64,000 bases of DNA from Schistocerca nitens (taxonomy: Eukaryota > Arthropoda > Insecta > Orthoptera > Acrididae), in the NCBI RefSeq assembly GCF_023898315.1, contig NC_064619.1, positions 348,574,650-348,638,649 of the forward strand. The letters are read 5' to 3'. The notes beneath the pieces are model-generated. The model did no database searches and had not been told where the DNA came from. It worked only from the letters and a program-made list of their open reading frames with translations. How positions within the stretch are numbered: position 1 is the first letter of the stretch; every line of letters begins with the position of its first letter. This document shows positions 22,308-34,026 of the stretch, one piece after another. Made by a program: the position numbers and the translations under genes.

Positions 22308-23523
22308 TACACTGAAGAGCCGTAGAAACTGGTACACGAGCCTAATATCGTGTAGGGTCTCTGCTAGCAAGCAGAAGTGCCGCAACACAACGTAACATGG
22401 ACTTGGATAATGTCTGAAGTAGTGCTGGAGCGAATTAACACCATGAACCCTGCAGGACTGTCCATAGCTCAGTAAGAGTACAAGGGGATGAAGATCTCTT
22501 CCGAACACCACGTTGCAAGGCAACCAAGTTATGCTCAATAATGTTCATGTTTGGAGAGTCTGATGGCCAACGGAAGCGTTTAAACTCAGAAGAGCCACTC
22601 TGTAGGAATCCAGACGTCTGTGGTGTGTCATTGTCCTGCTGGAATGTCCCAAGTCCGTCGTAATACACAATGGACATGAATGGATGCAGGTGATCAGACA
22701 CGATGCTTACGTACGTGTCTTCTGTCAGAGTCGTATCTTCACGTATCAGGTGTCCCATAGCACTCCAACTCCACACACCCCACACCATCACAAAGCTTCC
22801 ACTAGCTTGACCAGTCCTCTGCTGGCATACATGGCTCATGGTTTCATGAGTTCATGAGGTTGTTTCCATACCCGTACACACCCTTCCGCTCGATACAATT
22901 TGAAATGAGACTCTTCCGACCAGGCAAAATGTTTCCAGTCATCAACAGTCCTATGTCGGTTTTGAAGGGCCCAGGTGAGGAGTAAAGCTTTGCGTCTTGC
23001 AATCATCAAAGGGTACACGAGTGGATCTTCGGCTCCGAAAGCCCATATCAATTATGTTTCGTTGAATGGTTCACACGCTGACACTTCCTGATTTCCCAGC
23101 ATTGAAACCTGTAGCAATTGGCGGAAGGGTTGCATTTCTGTCACGTTGAACAATGTTCTGCCACCGTCGTTGGTCCCGTTCTTGCAGGATCTTTTCTGGC
23201 CACAGCGATGACGGAGATTTGATGTTTTAGTGGATTCCTGATATTCAGGTATACTCGTGAAATTGTCGTACCGGAAAATCCCCACTTCATCGGTACCTTG
23301 GAGATACTGCGTCCCATCGCTCGTGCGCCTACAAGAAACCACATTCAAACTCACTTACTTCTTGATAACCTGCCATTGCAGCAGCAGTAATCGATCTAAC
23401 AACAGCGCCAGACACTTGTTGTCTTAGAGAGGCGTTTCCGATAGCAGCGCCGTATTCTGCCTGTTTACATCTCTCTCTATTTGAACAGTATACCTTTGTC
23501 GTTTTCATTGGCGCTTCAGTGTA
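22308..23523 (-). pseudogene. Tc1-like transposon, decayed
   Basis: Terminal inverted repeats begin TACACTGAAG (22308 and, inverted, 23523) next to TA dinucleotides. The minus strand encodes broken Tc1 transposase in three frames. 23051-22836 gives ARRKALLLTWALQNRHRTVD and FAWSEESHFKLYRAEG (the first acidic block, with E for the catalytic D). 22839-22435 gives SFVMVWGVWSWSAMG, TFQQDNDTPQTS (second aspartate) and SPNMNIIEHN (third, E). Frameshifts separate the parts, and the N-terminal DNA-binding region near 23100-23350 is poorly conserved. Non-functional. Confidence 0.85.
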
Positions 23524-26475
23524 GTAATCCGTCAGATCGGTGCTTTGAGGAATTTTTTTTTTTTACATATCATGTAAAGTCATGTGTTTCGTGAAATGAG
23601 TTGTTCTCTGTTAATGAAAATTGTGAAATTTAACGCGTATATTCTCCGATTCTTAGTTTGCTATCTTTCCCCACGAATGTGGTTACGTAAACTCACAGCC
23701 TGCAACAGACGTCACTATGAACATATGCAACATTTAATTGCACTGTCACTTACAAATATTTTTCTCGACTCACAACGCCACGAGTATAACGATATATCAT
23801 GTGAATTTTCAGATTCCTTACGTAAGCTCGCGTTCAGCAGACTGGCGGTAAATGCAGCAGTGCTGCTAGCAGAAGCTAAAAATCAGCTTTCACAAAATGA
23901 GCATATAAAGGAGTTTTTGTTTTCAGATATTTGTGCTTTTGTATTTAAGTAAGGTTCAGAGTGGTTTCAGATTACACCAACTCCTTAAACTTGCGCTTTG
24001 TATGGATGATCCCCTTTTAGAGAAGCTCCGTTACTCGGAAGTTCATAAACTATGCATCCCCTTAACGTGAAATATCACTTTTGTAGTAATAATTAAAAAC
24101 GTGCCCTTCTGAGACTCATGAGCCTGTTTTCTGTTGCCCTTGTGGTACTTAACTGCTGGCACCACCATATTATAGTCAGATGCCTTGTCACTAGGGCTTT
24201 TCGGGTAAAGATGGTAGAAGTAGTTGTTGATTTTTATTCGAATCCTTATAGTACACGAAGATAGTTGTTAACTTTCACGTTGTAAATCGACCTAGACCAC
24301 CAGAATTGTCAATAAAATAAACAGGAGATATTGCTCATTGTAATGTGCCGTATCAGTCAAATAACTGAGAAGATGCCACACAATCACTGAATTACTAAGA
24401 TAATTATACAAGTCGTTAGAGACATGTAACTACTTTCATCAATGTGAATAGAGAGCATGCTTATTTATTGCCTTGACGATGCAACTACATATCTGCTTTA
24501 CAGTGAATGACTCGTAATCCTTAAAAAATCGAGTATACGGGTACCGCATGCTCTAAGCCAAAACCACAAAAACCAGTTGGTGGTCGTATGTGCATCTCTG
24601 CTTGTTCGTCATAAATTAGTTCGTGAACAATACCGAACACTCCTATGCAGCATTTTTACTCGCTACGAGAATGGTATCTTATGCCAGTGTAAGAAAAAGA
24701 CAGGAATAAATGAATCCAAACAAAGCAGCTGCTTCCCATACTAAGACCAGCGCAATGACTGAAATGTCTTTCCTCGATTTTTTCCATATCCACTTTTTAT
24801 TAGTGCAAATTACGTATGTGGTAGACACATGAAAAACATTTTCCACAACAGACTTTTTCCGCAACAAATAAAGTCAATGTTTGCATAAGAAAACTTTGGA
24901 CGTAGTAACTCTTCGCTCACAATATGAAAGATTTTCATGAAGTGTACTGAAGTATAATCCAAAAACTGATGACACCATTGCCGCTAATTACTGTGGACAT
25001 ATGAATTACATTTTCTTTTGGAAGTATCCAAAACATTCGATGACTCAAAGTGGCTCAGTACGAAATTACGCTGTAGCACAAATCTAAATTAGTCGCCGTT
25101 TTCACAGATGAATTTTTTTAGAGGTATTACAGAAATAAGAGGTATTTACGAAAGTGATAGAATAAAATTTAAACCTTTCTTTTAAATGTATGGCACGTCA
25201 AATGTTATACAAAATATAAATTAAAAAAATAATGAAATGTAAGAAGCGTCCTTTATGAATAATGTTACAGTGAATTTTATGGAGTAGAAATGAAAAACAT
25301 AAATTCGTATTTTAATTTAGTAATAATATTTATGAGAAGAGAAAGTTCAAAAACTACCGTACCAAGGTCTACTCGACTAATGTAAAGCACCGCAGAACTG
25401 CACAACACTGCTATAACACTGCGTAAAAATCGAAACATAATTTATACACCAAACATCTGAAAACAGATATAATAATGGTTCCAGTAATATAGAGAAATTA
25501 CATAAGACTTTTGTTCATTAGACCATGGAACGACAAACGTACCCAGGTGTGTACCTCTTCGTCCGAAGCAAATCGAAGGCCACGAATGTCATTCCTCAGA
25601 GCCTTCCGGCGAAATTTCTACCGTGCAGTGGAAACAAGCCACATAACATGTGGGCGGTCGTTTTGTCTCCAGGTTGTATTTTCAAAATTACAGTGTAGAT
25701 AATATTCGCGCCCGTGAAACACACAATGCTATGCTAAACTTTGTCACAGAACTATGGAATGAAAACTGCAGAATGGACAAGTGATTGCATATACAGACCA
25801 ATGCATACGTGTTCATTAGAAAAATCCAAGGTGTTTAACCTAAAATGTGTACTGGGTTTAGATCAGGCAGGATGTGGTTCGGTGACGTTTTGGAGCAAGA
25901 GTTGGACACAATCATTCAGGCTGCCGCGAACATGGTTTTATGAGCATTATGCTTTCTTCAAAAACTTCAGGATGAGTATGAACATCCCCAAGATGGCGAG
26001 AGCAGTGTTCATTAGCTTGCACTTGTACACCCTTTCTTTCACGAACACTCAGACAAGCAATCAAATATCAACTGGCCCGCTAGTCACCAAACATTATGGA
26101 ATATTACCGCCTGGTTCTTCTATATAAATGACTGAATGATATATTATTTATAGGCTCACTCCTAGCCTCACTACTTGTTTCATCTCATGGTTAAGAACTC
26201 GACTTCAATTGTTCTAGGCAAACACCGCAGAAATTATTGTAAACAGAGGTCAACATCGACCTATTACTAAATTCGTTAAACAAATGAATTAAATGCGCAA
26301 CGGATAACATTAATGGGGCGAGTTGCTGTGAAGCAAAACAGTAGATAAAGGAAAGGAAAATGAACCACTCACTTAATTACACAATACACACCAATTCAGC
26401 TACGTGCACATGACAACAATACAGAGCGTTGACAGAGATCTACTTGAAAGTGGTCAGAAAATTTCGCAACGTTAT
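23524..26475. other. Unassigned 2.9 kb
   Basis: Contains open frames of 122 codons (23584-23952 plus) and 128 codons (25741-26127 plus) with no domain I recognise. They could be exons, but nothing supports that. The rest is AT-rich. Confidence 0.35.
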
Positions 26476-27798
26476 GAAGGTCGATCTGAAAGTAATTCTC
26501 CTATTTTTTGTGGTGACTTTTGATGTCTGCTCCAGATGTCGTTCGTGTAGTGCTAATGCTGGAAACTTCCTCTTTCATTTTCAGGATGCTCCGTTGCTCT
26601 GCGGTAGTTGACGCCAGCAGAGAAGCGTTCCAAAACAGAGTCTGATATGAACGAGCTTTTAAAACAGGCATGTGTGACTGAATTCCTCACTGCTGAAGAA
26701 ATTTCGCCGATTGAAATCCAACGACGCTTTTCAAAGGAGTATAGAGACGATACAACGGGCGTGAGCAATGTGAGGCGATGAGTACGGCAGTTTCAATGTG
26801 GTAAAGAGGGTGTGCATGACGAACGACGGCACAGGCGACCCTGCACAGCTGTCATCTCTCGCGATGAAGAGCGTCTTGATCAACTCATCCGTCCGGATCG
26901 GCGGATAACAAACGGAGAATTGTGTGCCAAGCTGAATGACGGCAGTAATGTCTTGAGAACCATGTTGGAACATCTTGGTTATCGCAAAGACTGTGCGAGA
27001 TGGGTCCCGCCGATGTTTACAGAAGAACAAAAATCTCATCGAATCGAATTTTGTCGGGACCTGCTGTACCAATATGAAGCTGAAGTTGACAATTTTCTGA
27101 ATAGCATCGTCACCGGAGATGAGACTTCGTGCCACCACTACGAACAGGAATCCAAAAGACCATCCATGTAATGGCTACATGCGAATTCTACGTCAAAGGA
27201 GAAATTCCAAACACAGCCGTCTGCAGGCAAAGTAATATGGGCAGTCGTCTGGTGTAGCCAAGGTGTTGTTCTTTTCGATTTTCTCGAGCCCGGAGAAACT
27301 GTTCAGTCAGCACGCTACAAGACGACACAGCCTAAGCTGAAAGCCCGAATCTCCAGGGCAAGATCAGAAAAGAAGGCCAGTTTTCACCTGCAACGTGATA
27401 ACGTCAGGCACCACTCCAGTTTTGTCACCACACAACTCACTGCAAAATTTGGCTGGACTGTCTTACCACATCCACCGTACAGTCCCGATATAGCGCCTTC
27501 AGACTTCCGTATCTTTCGGCCTCTTAAAGATGGACTACGTGGTGAGCATTCTCAACATTCGGATGCTGTTGTCAAAGCTGTAAGGAAGTGATTGGCATCA
27601 ACGGGTTCAGATTTTTACAAGCGCTCTGGCTCTGGTTCATCGTTGGCAGAAGTGTATAATGAATGGTGGTGACTATGTGGAAAAATGACAGACTGTAACT
27701 GAAATATTGCTTTCTTTAGCTGTACTTTTGGGATTTATGAATCTCCTGTTGTTTTCATGAATAAAAATAGGAAGCATTACTTTCGGAACGACCGTCGT
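26476..27798 (+). pseudogene. mariner-family transposon (DD34D), decayed
   Basis: Inverted ends share GAAAGTAAT and CCTATTTTT (about 26476-26510 and 27764-27798). The plus strand reads as mariner transposase. The N-terminal helix-turn-helix part is LTAEEISPIEIQRRFSKEYR. The catalytic D1 is in IVTGDETSCHHYE, D2 in LQRDNVRHHSS, and D3 in PPYSPDIAPSDF, with 34 residues between D2 and D3. In-frame stops interrupt it near 26779, 27169 and 27588, so it is inactive. The 3' tail has the usual WW-G/Y region before the inverted repeat. Confidence 0.9.
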
Positions 27799-28710
27799 AT
27801 CAAGTGCTATCATATTAATTAACTGTCTGGTCCATTACCAGTAGAGTTAGACTTCTAATTAAGCAACACATAAAGATTTTACATTTTGAAGAATACAATG
27901 CAACACTTATTTATTAAGTCTGGTGCAAAATGTGAGTACACAGCTAGATCTAGGCAGTGGATCAAGTATTATGGCTCGCTTTACCACGAAAATCGAGGCA
28001 AGATCTGCTATAGTAGATTAGTTCAATGCAGAAAAATTATTGAAACACTACAAGATTACGGGACGATTTGATATGACAGGAATGCTACAACGCACTCGAT
28101 TCATTTGTAAATAATCTCTAAAATGATTAAGCTTAATACCTAAAATGAACCTCTGATTGTAATAGCATTTCCAATAATATGGATCAACGCTACAATTCCT
28201 TACATAGGATTGCCGAAGGGGACCTTCACTTTTGTGTAACGTAATTAACAAGACATATGGTCGTACACTAATCACTATAAAAACAAGTAAAATTCTCACA
28301 AGAAATCCCTCTTGGCTAGCTCGTATTCTCATGATTAATCTTGCACTGGCCTTAACATCAAAATGAGATAGCAATAGACACTATATAATCTGAGGGGGGC
28401 CACATGCGTGCTGCATGATTAAACACAACAGACAAAGAAAACTGCACAAATAAACTAACATTCCCGGACAAAATTACTGCTCCGCGAAAGGTTTTCAATT
28501 TACTTTACTTTCAATGAAATGTGGTATCAACAAAACATAATCCTAGACAAAACACCCTCACATAAGGCAAAAGGCGCTAACATGTGCACAGTCAAAAGTT
28601 GTGAAAGGTACACTGACAATTAAATAAAATTGCCACTCAGAATTATTGTAGTCTTGACTATTAACTTGAACTGAGTTTAGAACACGATCGAAAAGACAAG
28701 ACTTTATACG
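27799..28710. other. Unassigned
   Basis: AT-rich. Short open frames only; nothing recognised. Confidence 0.35.
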
Positions 28711-30113
28711 CTACTGTCCATTAAAATTGCTACACCAAGAAGAAAAACAAATGATAAACGGGTATTCCTTGGACAAATATATTATACTAGAACTGATATA
28801 TAATAACATTTTCATGCAATTTGCGTGCATAGATCCTGAGAAATCAGTACCCAGTACAAACACCTCTGGCCGTAATAACGACCTTGATACGCCTTGGAAT
28901 TGAGTCAAACGGAGCTTGGATGGCGTGTACAGGTACAGCTGCCCATGCAGCTTCAACACGATACCACAGTTCATCAAGAGTAGCGACTGGCGTATTGTGA
29001 CGAGCCAGTTGCTCGGTCACAATTGACCAGACGTTTTCGGTTGCTGAGAGATTTGAAGAATGTGCTGGCCAGGGCAGCAGTCGAACATTTTCTGTATTCA
29101 GAAAGGCCCGTACAGGACCTGCAAAATTCGGTCGTGCATTATTCTGCTGAAATGTAGGGTTTCGCAGGAATCGAATGAAGGGTAGAGCCACGAGTCGTAA
29201 CACATCTGAAATGTAACGTTCACTGTTCAAAGTGCCGTCAATGCAAACGAGAGGTGTGCGAGACGTTTAACCAATGGCACTCCATACCATCACGCCGGAT
29301 GATATGCCAGTGTGGCAATGACGAATACACGCATCCAATGTGCGTTCACCGTGATGTCGCCAAACGCGGATGCGACCATCATGATGCTGTAAACAGAACC
29401 TGAATTCCTCCGAAAAAATGACATTTTGCCATTCGTGCACCCAGGTTCGTCGTTGAGTACACCATCGCAGGCGCTCCTGTCTGTGATGCAGCGTCAACGG
29501 TAACCGCAGAAATGGTCTCCGAGCTGATAGTCCATGCTGCTGCAAACGTCGTCGAACTGTTTGTGCAGATGGTTGTTGTCTTGCAAATGTCCCCATCTGT
29601 TGACTCAGGGATCGAGACGTGGCTGTACGATCCGTTACAGCCATGCGGATAAGATGCCTGTCATCTCGACGCCTAGTGATACGAGGCCGTTGGGATCCAG
29701 TACGGCGTTCCGTATTACCCTCCAGAACCCACCGATTCCATATTCTGCTAACAGTCATTGGATTTCGACCAATGCGAGCAGCAATGTCGTGATACGATAA
29801 ACCGCAGTCACGATAGGCTACAATCCGACCTTTATCAATGTCGGAAACGTTAAGTTACGCAGTTCTCCTCCTTACACGAGGCATCACAACAGCGTTTCAC
29901 CAGGCAACGCCGGTCAACTGCTGTTTGTGTATGAGAAATCGGTTGGAAACATTCCTCATGTCAGCACATTGTAGGTGTCGCCACCAGCACTAACCGTGTG
30001 TGAATGCTCTGAAAAGCTAATCATTTGCATATCACAGCATCTTCTTCCTGTCGGTTAAATTTCACGTCTGTAGCACGTCATCTTCGTGATGTAGCAATTT
30101 GAATGGCCAGTAG
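28711..30113 (-). pseudogene. Tc1-like transposon, nearly complete but frameshifted
   Basis: Ends show the inverted text CATTAAAATTGCTACA (left) and its complement TGTAGCAATTTGAATG with changes (right). The minus strand gives two long frames. 29758-29267 holds the DNA-binding end (RIWNRWVLEGNTERRTGSQR), WVHEWQNVIFSEEFRFCLQH (D1 replaced by E) and SGVMVWSAIG. 29230-28844 holds FQQNNARPNFAGPVRAFL (D2 replaced by N), then LPWPAHSSNLSATENVW (E kept). The frames are separated by a shift near 29230-29267, and two of three catalytic acidic residues are changed. Inactive. Confidence 0.9.
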
Positions 30114-31189
30114 TGTCGTTTTACCACACTTCAGCAGTCATCCTACAAATGGTGTCAAAATGTGTCCAAGTACATCATACAAAGAAGAGGCCTCAAATTA
30201 TTTAACTAAGTAGGAAAACTACACTGTTATGGCAACCGAAAAACATTTTACACATATCAATAACAAATAAAAGCTGCAAGCAAACGAAATGACGGCGTGA
30301 ACTGAAGGTCTTCGGTCAATGTCGACTCACGACTAAGTCCTACTTTCTATAGCTTGCTCCAGAAAAATCATGTTAATTAACTAGAAATGAAAACTTTCAT
30401 TGGCAAAATTAAGTTTAAAACCCACATCATACGCGTTTTCAACGAAGAACTAATACATTCTGATACCTCCCTTGGTTACCCAAATATGAAGAGCAGCACC
30501 CAGCTGCATTTGTTCATTCTCTACAGGTACCGCTAGTCTAGGACATAGCGTGCTCCCCGACAACGGCTGTCCCGTTCGCTCTTCGGTGGTGGCTGTCGGA
30601 CGACCATTGCTTTGACCAACCTGACCACTCTTACTCTGCCACTTAGGTTATCCTTGATGCCACCTTCCCTTTGCTGAACGTGCCCACCAGGTCACGTTGG
30701 CACACTACGTTATCTACCTCTCGCCCGCCCTCATCCCGCTAATTTCAGCCTGTACTCACTCTCAGAAAATTATTCGCATAAAGGATGGAGAAGGAGAAAA
30801 GGGCATGTGACACGTAGAACAAAATATATAAGACAGTCCAACTTTTCTTTCACTCATACGAAATATTTCAATGAGAAGTACGAAATGGTTGTCACAGTCA
30901 TCGACACCAAAACTAGTATCACTTGAAAGTAATGCAATTAAGTGAAACAAAAGTAACGCTGCAAGTAACCACATAGAAAATATCTGTGGCTATTTGGAAC
31001 TGCGAGTGGAATGTAGTAAAAAAAATCCCAGAAATCCGGTAGCTCTATACATTAGTGAGTGGCTTCTCTTATACAATGTGTACCTTAAGTGTGAACCGTG
31101 ATTTATTTTCAAATATTCTTAAGAATTTATTTTATTTACTAGCGATTCATCAAGAAAATTACCACGTGTAATCACACTATGTAAGTATG
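30114..31189. other. Unassigned
   Basis: A moderately GC-rich patch at about 30530-30760 sits in AT-rich DNA. No feature recognised. Confidence 0.35.
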
Positions 31190-31256
31190 GAAGTAGTTCC
31201 AAGAAGTGTGTGTCAAATCTTATTGGACTTAACTGCTAGGGTCATCAGTGCGTAGT
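31190..31256 (-). mobile_element. SINE 3' fragment
   Basis: TTCCAAGAAGTGTGTGTCAA followed by GGACTTAACTGCTAGGGTCATCAG resembles the reverse complement of the 3' body of the tRNA-SINEs in this window (ATGACCTYAG...). The tRNA-like head is missing. Confidence 0.5.
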
Positions 31257-31421
31257 TACCAGGGAGTAACTGATGAAATCATAACCAAATTCCTTTTAAC
31301 AAATGGGAATTTTATTCGCTTTAATAGTGGCTACGAGCATTTTTTAAAGAAACATATTTAAAATTCTTCATGGTAAATGATGACAGCCAAAACAGTTGCA
31401 GGATAAAGATTTATTAAAATT

Positions 31422-31465
31422 CTTGACAAAGGTTTCGGTATATATAAATATACCTTCATCGGAAG
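31422..31465 (-). ncRNA. Hammerhead-like module, FB2 left arm
   Basis: Order on the minus strand: CUU (stem I), CCGAUGA (one mismatch to CUGANGA), a 7-bp AU-rich stem II, GAAAC, loop CUUU, GUC, AAG (stem I). Stem III would be the two pairs A-U and C-G. The U-to-C change in the core may reduce activity. Confidence 0.5.
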
Positions 31466-31683
31466 TAAAAAATCTAAAATTACATCCTGCAATGGAGATT
31501 AATAAAGCAATTATGCCAAAAGGCGTCGTCAATAGTTAAGACGTCATCTCCATTTGTACAACATATTATGGACACAGGGTCAATGCGAACACAGTTTAGC
31601 ATCAGTACTTCGTCTATGAACGACACCTTTTGGCATAATTGTTTTATTAATCTCCATTGCAGTATGTAATTTCAGACTTTTTA

Positions 31684-31727
31684 CTTCCGATGAAGGTATA
31701 TTTATATATACCGAAGCCTTTGTCAAG
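31684..31727 (+). ncRNA. Hammerhead-like module, FB2 right arm
   Basis: Mirror copy of 31422-31465 with GAAGC in place of GAAAC, so it is more decayed. Confidence 0.4.
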
Positions 31728-31809
31728 AATTTTAATAAATCTTTATCCTGCAGCTGTTTTGGCTGTCATCATTTACCATGAAGAATTTCAACAGATGCTC
31801 TTTCAGCCA

Positions 31810-33248
31810 TGTTTAAAATATTGAGATTTAAAATTATAATCAGAAAGCACCCTCTAATTATCAAAGATACAATTTATTCAGAGGCAGAAAGAAACAAGTT
31901 TTGACTGTATGATATTTTGGGCAGATAACCTTGCCGCTCCCTTTTGACACGGCCGTAGTTACTACCGCTCAGAACAGCCTCTGAAAGACTACACTCGTGC
32001 AAATCTGCAACACACCAGATTACTTTAAACTAAGAGTTTTAACAATTTACACAAGCACAGAAACTATGCACCCCCCGTAGGAGGGATGGAAATGGTACAA
32101 AGCACTAACAATTAAAATATTAACCTTGCCACCGAAGGTGCAACTTGATATTAACGTCTAAGAAAAGTCTTACGGTGAAAGGGTGGCAACTTTGTATACT
32201 AAAATGATCATTTAAATAAAAGCCCATGAAATACAATCTTATATAAAATTCCACAAGTTTGGCCAAACAATAGTTCAGATGCTCTACATTACACATATAC
32301 CGCCTCTCAAGATCATAGGCAATAATATCAAAGTTTCCAAAGATCAAAACATATTTCAAGTATTTGGCCTTTACACTCCAAGCAATAAATTCGTTGACAC
32401 ACCAAATTCGACAAACATGACAGAGGAGGCTACTAACGTACGGTAGATTGATAGGGAGATTACCTAACAACCCGAACCGCAGGTTGCTCTAACCCACCAC
32501 TATTCCACAAGGGAAAAATGGACCTCCCAATTTATAAATAAAACCACCTTCCTGCGGGTGGGCAAACGGAGAAGAATGGTGGGACGACCCCAAAACAAAG
32601 CGGTTGGTGGCCTCACCCAGAAAACAAGTGAATTTAACAAGTAAATGAAACAACATATCTCCAATCACTGAACTTCTAACAAACTGCGATTTCTCGAGAA
32701 GACATGGCGCAGCACCTCCAACTCGCTCTCCCGAACCGTCCGCTGCCAGACGCTTCAACGGACGCAGGAAGGCGCGCCGATCTCCCGTCTCACGGCGTCG
32801 CAACTCGCACCGGCCGCACTGATGTCGTGGGTTGACTCCTGTTGCTATCGTGTCGACCGCGAAGTCACTACCCCTCTCTGTAGGCCGTGGCCCACTGGAC
32901 TCACGTGGCGATTTCACAAGCACCGACGCTCAAGACGGAAAAGTCATCTTGTGTCTCAGTGCGCGACCGACCAACCGATCGATCCAACCGCCAATGACCA
33001 TTGCCTGAGCAAACTCTAACAGACTGGCGGCCTAACGCGCAGACTCAGATGCAGGAACTAAGCCTCGACCGGGCGACCACTCGCTGAGTTCTCTTACTGG
33101 CGGAGTGGAAAGACTCTCATTTTGCCGGCTTTAAAGGTTGATCCGAACGACAGACATACTAGCACTCCGAACCACAGACAGACACTAACTGTCTACCAAA
33201 TGCTGACGAGAGACAGACATGCAAGCTGGGGACGAGAGACTCACCCAG
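31810..33248. other. Unassigned; GC-rich second half
   Basis: AT-rich to about 32470, then GC- and CpG-rich from about 32690 to 33130. No ORF with a domain was found. The GC-rich part could be a promoter, an LTR or an old unknown repeat. Confidence 0.35.
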
Positions 33249-33653
33249 ACTGACCGATTTTTTTTTCCTTTATTGTATTTCATTTCCCCCCCAAGGGGGC
33301 GGGCTGGCAGCAGCTTATTACGCTGCTCTGCAGCCTACACACTTTTTTAAAACGTCAGGAAAAGTTAAGAAACAATAAAAGCAGGCGATAAAATGGGGAC
33401 TTAAATTGTAAAACGGCGGAAAATTGTGTAAAGTTAAAACATAAAGCAAAGGGTTGGCGAAGCGAATAAAATACACAGGATGCAGACAGGTAACATAGGA
33501 GACAGACAATTAAAAAACATGGCGACAGTCTGGTGTCTCTTCGCAAGAGATATAAAATCACATCCAGCGACAGTATGATGGCCGTTCGCAATACTTCGGA
33601 AAAGGCACAACACTGAACACTCACTGTAAACACTGCACTAAAATACTGACCGA
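33249..33653 (-). mobile_element. Poly(A) retroposon with 9-bp target-site duplication
   Basis: The direct repeat ACTGACCGA (33249-33257 and 33645-33653) flanks 387 bases. In minus orientation the insert ends with CAATAAAGG followed by a run of A, which is a polyadenylation signal plus tail. Near that end a C-rich/G-rich pair (CCCCCTTGGGGGG) forms a hairpin. No tRNA boxes or coding frame are seen. It is a SINE without a tRNA head or the 3' end of a LINE. Confidence 0.65.
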
Positions 33654-34026
33654 CTGGCGAGCTCATAGCGTCTCTTAAATGCACGTGAACAGACAAGCTT
33701 TCCCCTTTCCCACCAGAGGGAGACACCAAAACTGCGATTGCCACAGCGGCGCCACCGCCAGAAACGGAGGACGACTGCTTCACACTACGCGCTGCGGCGC
33801 GCTCTTCAAAACAGCAATTTTTACCACGGCTCAAAGTGATTTGTGGACGCTCTTTCTTCTGTCAAGGCTTGAGCCTACTGGGAAGAGTGGAACACTGAGG
33901 GAGGGTGAGGGGAGAGAGGGTGAGGGAGGAGGGGTTGACTAATTGTTTCATTTGATATGCTTCTTTTTGATAAATAAAATTCATATTGCATTGTGAGGTA
34001 GCATGGAAAAGATGGTGATTGTTATG
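33654..34026. other. Unassigned, CpG-containing
   Basis: Mixed GC content and a purine-rich GAGGGTGAGGGGAGAG run near 33900. No gene seen. Confidence 0.35.

Larger units (their letters stand above)
31328..31809. mobile_element. Foldback element FB2 with paired hammerhead-like arms
   Basis: Inverted arms of about 180-200 bp (about 31328-31530 and 31625-31809) flank a ~95-base centre. Arm identity is high over long stretches: GATGACAGCCAAAACAG, TTTATTAAAATTCTTGACAA and ATGCCAAAAGG are all mirrored. Each arm carries a module CCGAUGA, hairpin GGUAUAU/AUAUACC, GAAAC (GAAGC in the right arm), CUUU loop, GUC, with CUU/AAG as closing stem. It has no ORF. Clear target-site duplications were not found. 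Confidence 0.8.

Noticed and set aside
22435..23354. Three separate genes on the minus strand
   Set aside because: They are frameshifted parts of one Tc1-like transposase.
23584..23952. 122-codon open frame as a gene
   Set aside because: No domain, no promoter or splice evidence. Length is compatible with chance in AT-rich DNA over 64 kb.
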